From NCBI RefSeq assembly GCF_009931695.1, contig NZ_CP048000.1:1939501-2003500 (forward strand): 64,000 bases of DNA, written 5' to 3'. The notes below the pieces were generated by a model. The model saw only the letters and a list, made by a program, of their open reading frames with translations, ran no database searches and was not told where the DNA came from. Position 1 is the first letter of the stretch, and each line of letters starts with the position of its first letter. This DNA comes from Anaerocolumna sedimenticola. Lineage in GTDB: Bacteria > Bacillota > Clostridia > Lachnospirales > Lachnospiraceae. A program made the position numbers and the translations under genes. This document shows positions 62,868-64,000 of this stretch, one piece after another.

Positions 62868-63692
62868 ATGATACATGAGAAGATTGATATTAAAGTCAAT
62901 AATAAAAAAGCCGCTTTGGTAACATATATACTTGATAATTTTGTGGAAATGGATTTAAACCGAAAACGGCCGGCGGTTATTATATGCCCTGGCGGTGGAT
63001 ATAGTTTTACTTCAAACAGAGAAGGAGAACCGGTCGCTATCGCTATGAATCAGAAAGGCTTCCATGCATTTATTCTGCACTATACAACAGAATACGGGAA
63101 TTTCCCTCAAGCCCTGTTAGAGTTGGCAAAAAGTATGGAATTAATTCGAGAGAATGCGGATAAGTGGCACATAGATAAAGAACAAGTGATAGTCTGTGGT
63201 TTTTCTGCCGGCGGTCATTTAGCAGCCAGTTTGGGGGTTTTCTGGAATAAAGATATCCTATATAATAAATTACATTGCCAGAAGGAAAAAATAAGACCGA
63301 ATGCTCTTTTACTCGCTTATCCCGTCATATCATCTGCTCAAAATAAACATCAAGCTTCTTTTCAGAATTTATTAGGAGAGGATAAAAGTAATCTCTTGGA
63401 AATGTTGTCTTTAGAGAAACAGGTTACAAAAGATGTTCCGCCTGCTTTTATTTGGCATACCTATACGGATAAGACGGTGCCGGTTGAGAATTCCTTATTA
63501 TTTGCAACGGAGTTGTGTAAGTATAAGATACCATTGGAACTTCATATTTATGGTGAGGGAAATCATGGGCTAAGCCTTGGAACAGAAGAAGTAAGTACTG
63601 AAAAGTTTGAGTGCAGACCAGAAATACAAAACTGGATTGATATGTTTTCAGTTTGGATAAAAAAATTAAAAGATATTAAAACAAATTCGTAA
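62868..63692 (+). CDS. Alpha/beta hydrolase, carbohydrate-esterase-like
   Basis: A 274-residue cytoplasmic hydrolase. Catalytic triad: Ser113 in GFSAGGH, Asp201 in YTDKTVP and His233 in GNHGLSLG; oxyanion loop PGGGYSF (41-47). The pattern matches BD-FAE/acetylxylan-esterase-like enzymes that remove acetyl groups from sugars. AGAAAGG precedes ATG 62868. Placed between binding protein and permease, it probably deacetylates the imported oligosaccharide. Other esters cannot be excluded. Confidence 0.87.
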   Translation: MIHEKIDIKVNNKKAALVTYILDNFVEMDLNRKRPAVIICPGGGYSFTSNREGEPVAIAMNQKGFHAFILHYTTEYGNFPQALLELAKSMELIRENADKWHIDKEQVIVCGFSAGGHLAASLGVFWNKDILYNKLHCQKEKIRPNALLLAYPVISSAQNKHQASFQNLLGEDKSNLLEMLSLEKQVTKDVPPAFIWHTYTDKTVPVENSLLFATELCKYKIPLELHIYGEGNHGLSLGTEEVSTEKFECRPEIQNWIDMFSVWIKKLKDIKTNS

Positions 63693-63747
63693 AATAATAA
63701 TTATTTTATAAAAAAGCGTACATCAATAAACAGATTATTATAATAAA

Positions 63748-63785
63748 AAGACCATTTACTTCATGGATGTAAGTGATCTTTTTTT
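63748..63785. terminator. Terminator-like hairpin before the permease gene
   Basis: AAAAAGACCATTTAC and GTAAGTGATCTTTTT pair with G-U pairs and one mismatch, followed by TTTT. It separates the esterase from the permease, again suggesting graded expression. Confidence 0.6.
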
Positions 63786-63823
63786 ATATACTTTTTATTA
63801 AGAAAAGAACAGGAGGTAAGATT

Positions 63824-64000
63824 GTGAAATTAAGCAGACAGACAAAAAAGGATATAGCAGGGTATGTTTTTATATTACCCAATTTAATAGGTGTCTTGCT
63901 ATTTACGTTTATTCCAATTGTATATTCCTTAATAATCAGCTTTACAGATTGGGATTTTACAAAAGGATTTGGTAATTGGAACTGGGTAGGATTTAAGAAT
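63824..64000 (+). CDS. Sugar ABC transporter permease, MalF-like, 5' part only
   Basis: Starts at GTG 63824 behind AGGAGG and runs off the window. The 59 visible residues show a charged start (KLSRQTKKD), a first membrane segment (YVFILPNLIGVLLFTFIPIV) and SFTDWDF, the conserved opening of MalF-type permeases. It should pair with a MalG-type gene further on and use the binding protein at 61429. Confidence 0.85.
   Translation, partial: MKLSRQTKKDIAGYVFILPNLIGVLLFTFIPIVYSLIISFTDWDFTKGFGNWNWVGFKN

Overview
This window reads as a chromosome segment of a low-GC, Gram-positive, strictly fermentative Clostridia, most likely a plant-polysaccharide-degrading Lachnospiraceae. The reasons are AT-rich intergenic DNA, AGGAGG-type ribosome binding sites with many GTG/TTG starts, repeated YesM/YesN-type two-component pairs next to sugar ABC transporters, Cys-lipobox solute-binding proteins and a fused SecDF. 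The species is an inference.

Layout. 1-9.4 kb: the end of one oligosaccharide ABC transporter (two LplB/YtcP-like permeases), a type I toxin-antitoxin candidate in the gap behind it, a lipoprotein, then a complete CUT1-type transporter (binding protein, two permeases) followed by a YesM-like kinase and an AraC-type response regulator. 9.5-24 kb: an accessory-looking region of small defence, resistance and regulation genes: an sdpR-sdpI immunity pair, an AAC(3)-like acetyltransferase, two methyltransferases, a QueG-like Fe-S protein, a small pyrophosphatase, a serine hydrolase fragment, an AraC-phosphotransferase fusion, a TetR regulator with paired operators, an OmpR-type two-component system beside a serine hydrolase, YciI and NUDIX proteins. 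23.6-29.6 kb: an AraC regulator divergent from a GH127 beta-L-arabinofuranosidase, a MATE exporter and an aldose epimerase.

29.8-50.2 kb is the most coherent part. A LacI-regulated catabolic operon (GatY-like aldolase, LacI regulator, FGGY sugar kinase, GatD-like dehydrogenase, PfkB kinase, aldo/keto reductase) is followed by a sensor module (YesN regulator, LytS/YesM kinase, membrane-anchored sugar-binding protein), a ribose-type ABC transporter with two nearly identical ATPase genes alternating with two different permease genes, a binding protein and a chemoreceptor. Read together, this looks like sense, swim to, import and degrade one sugar or polyol without a PTS; the order of enzymes fits an alditol to ketose-phosphate to ketose-bisphosphate route. 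50.6-56 kb holds SecDF and two tandem glycosyltransferase-TPR genes. 56-64 kb holds an unknown gene, a GNAT protein and a third sugar locus (kinase, regulator, binding protein, esterase, start of a permease).

Ten reading-frame breaks occur in eight genes, and all are apparent one-base losses, several in homopolymers. This one-sided pattern suggests sequencing or assembly deletions at least as strongly as real gene decay, and it also bears on the apparent kinase-binding-protein fusion at 38.4-41.2 kb. Several palindromic repeat families (151 bp, 273 bp, 177 bp and shorter hairpins) occupy the intergenic gaps.
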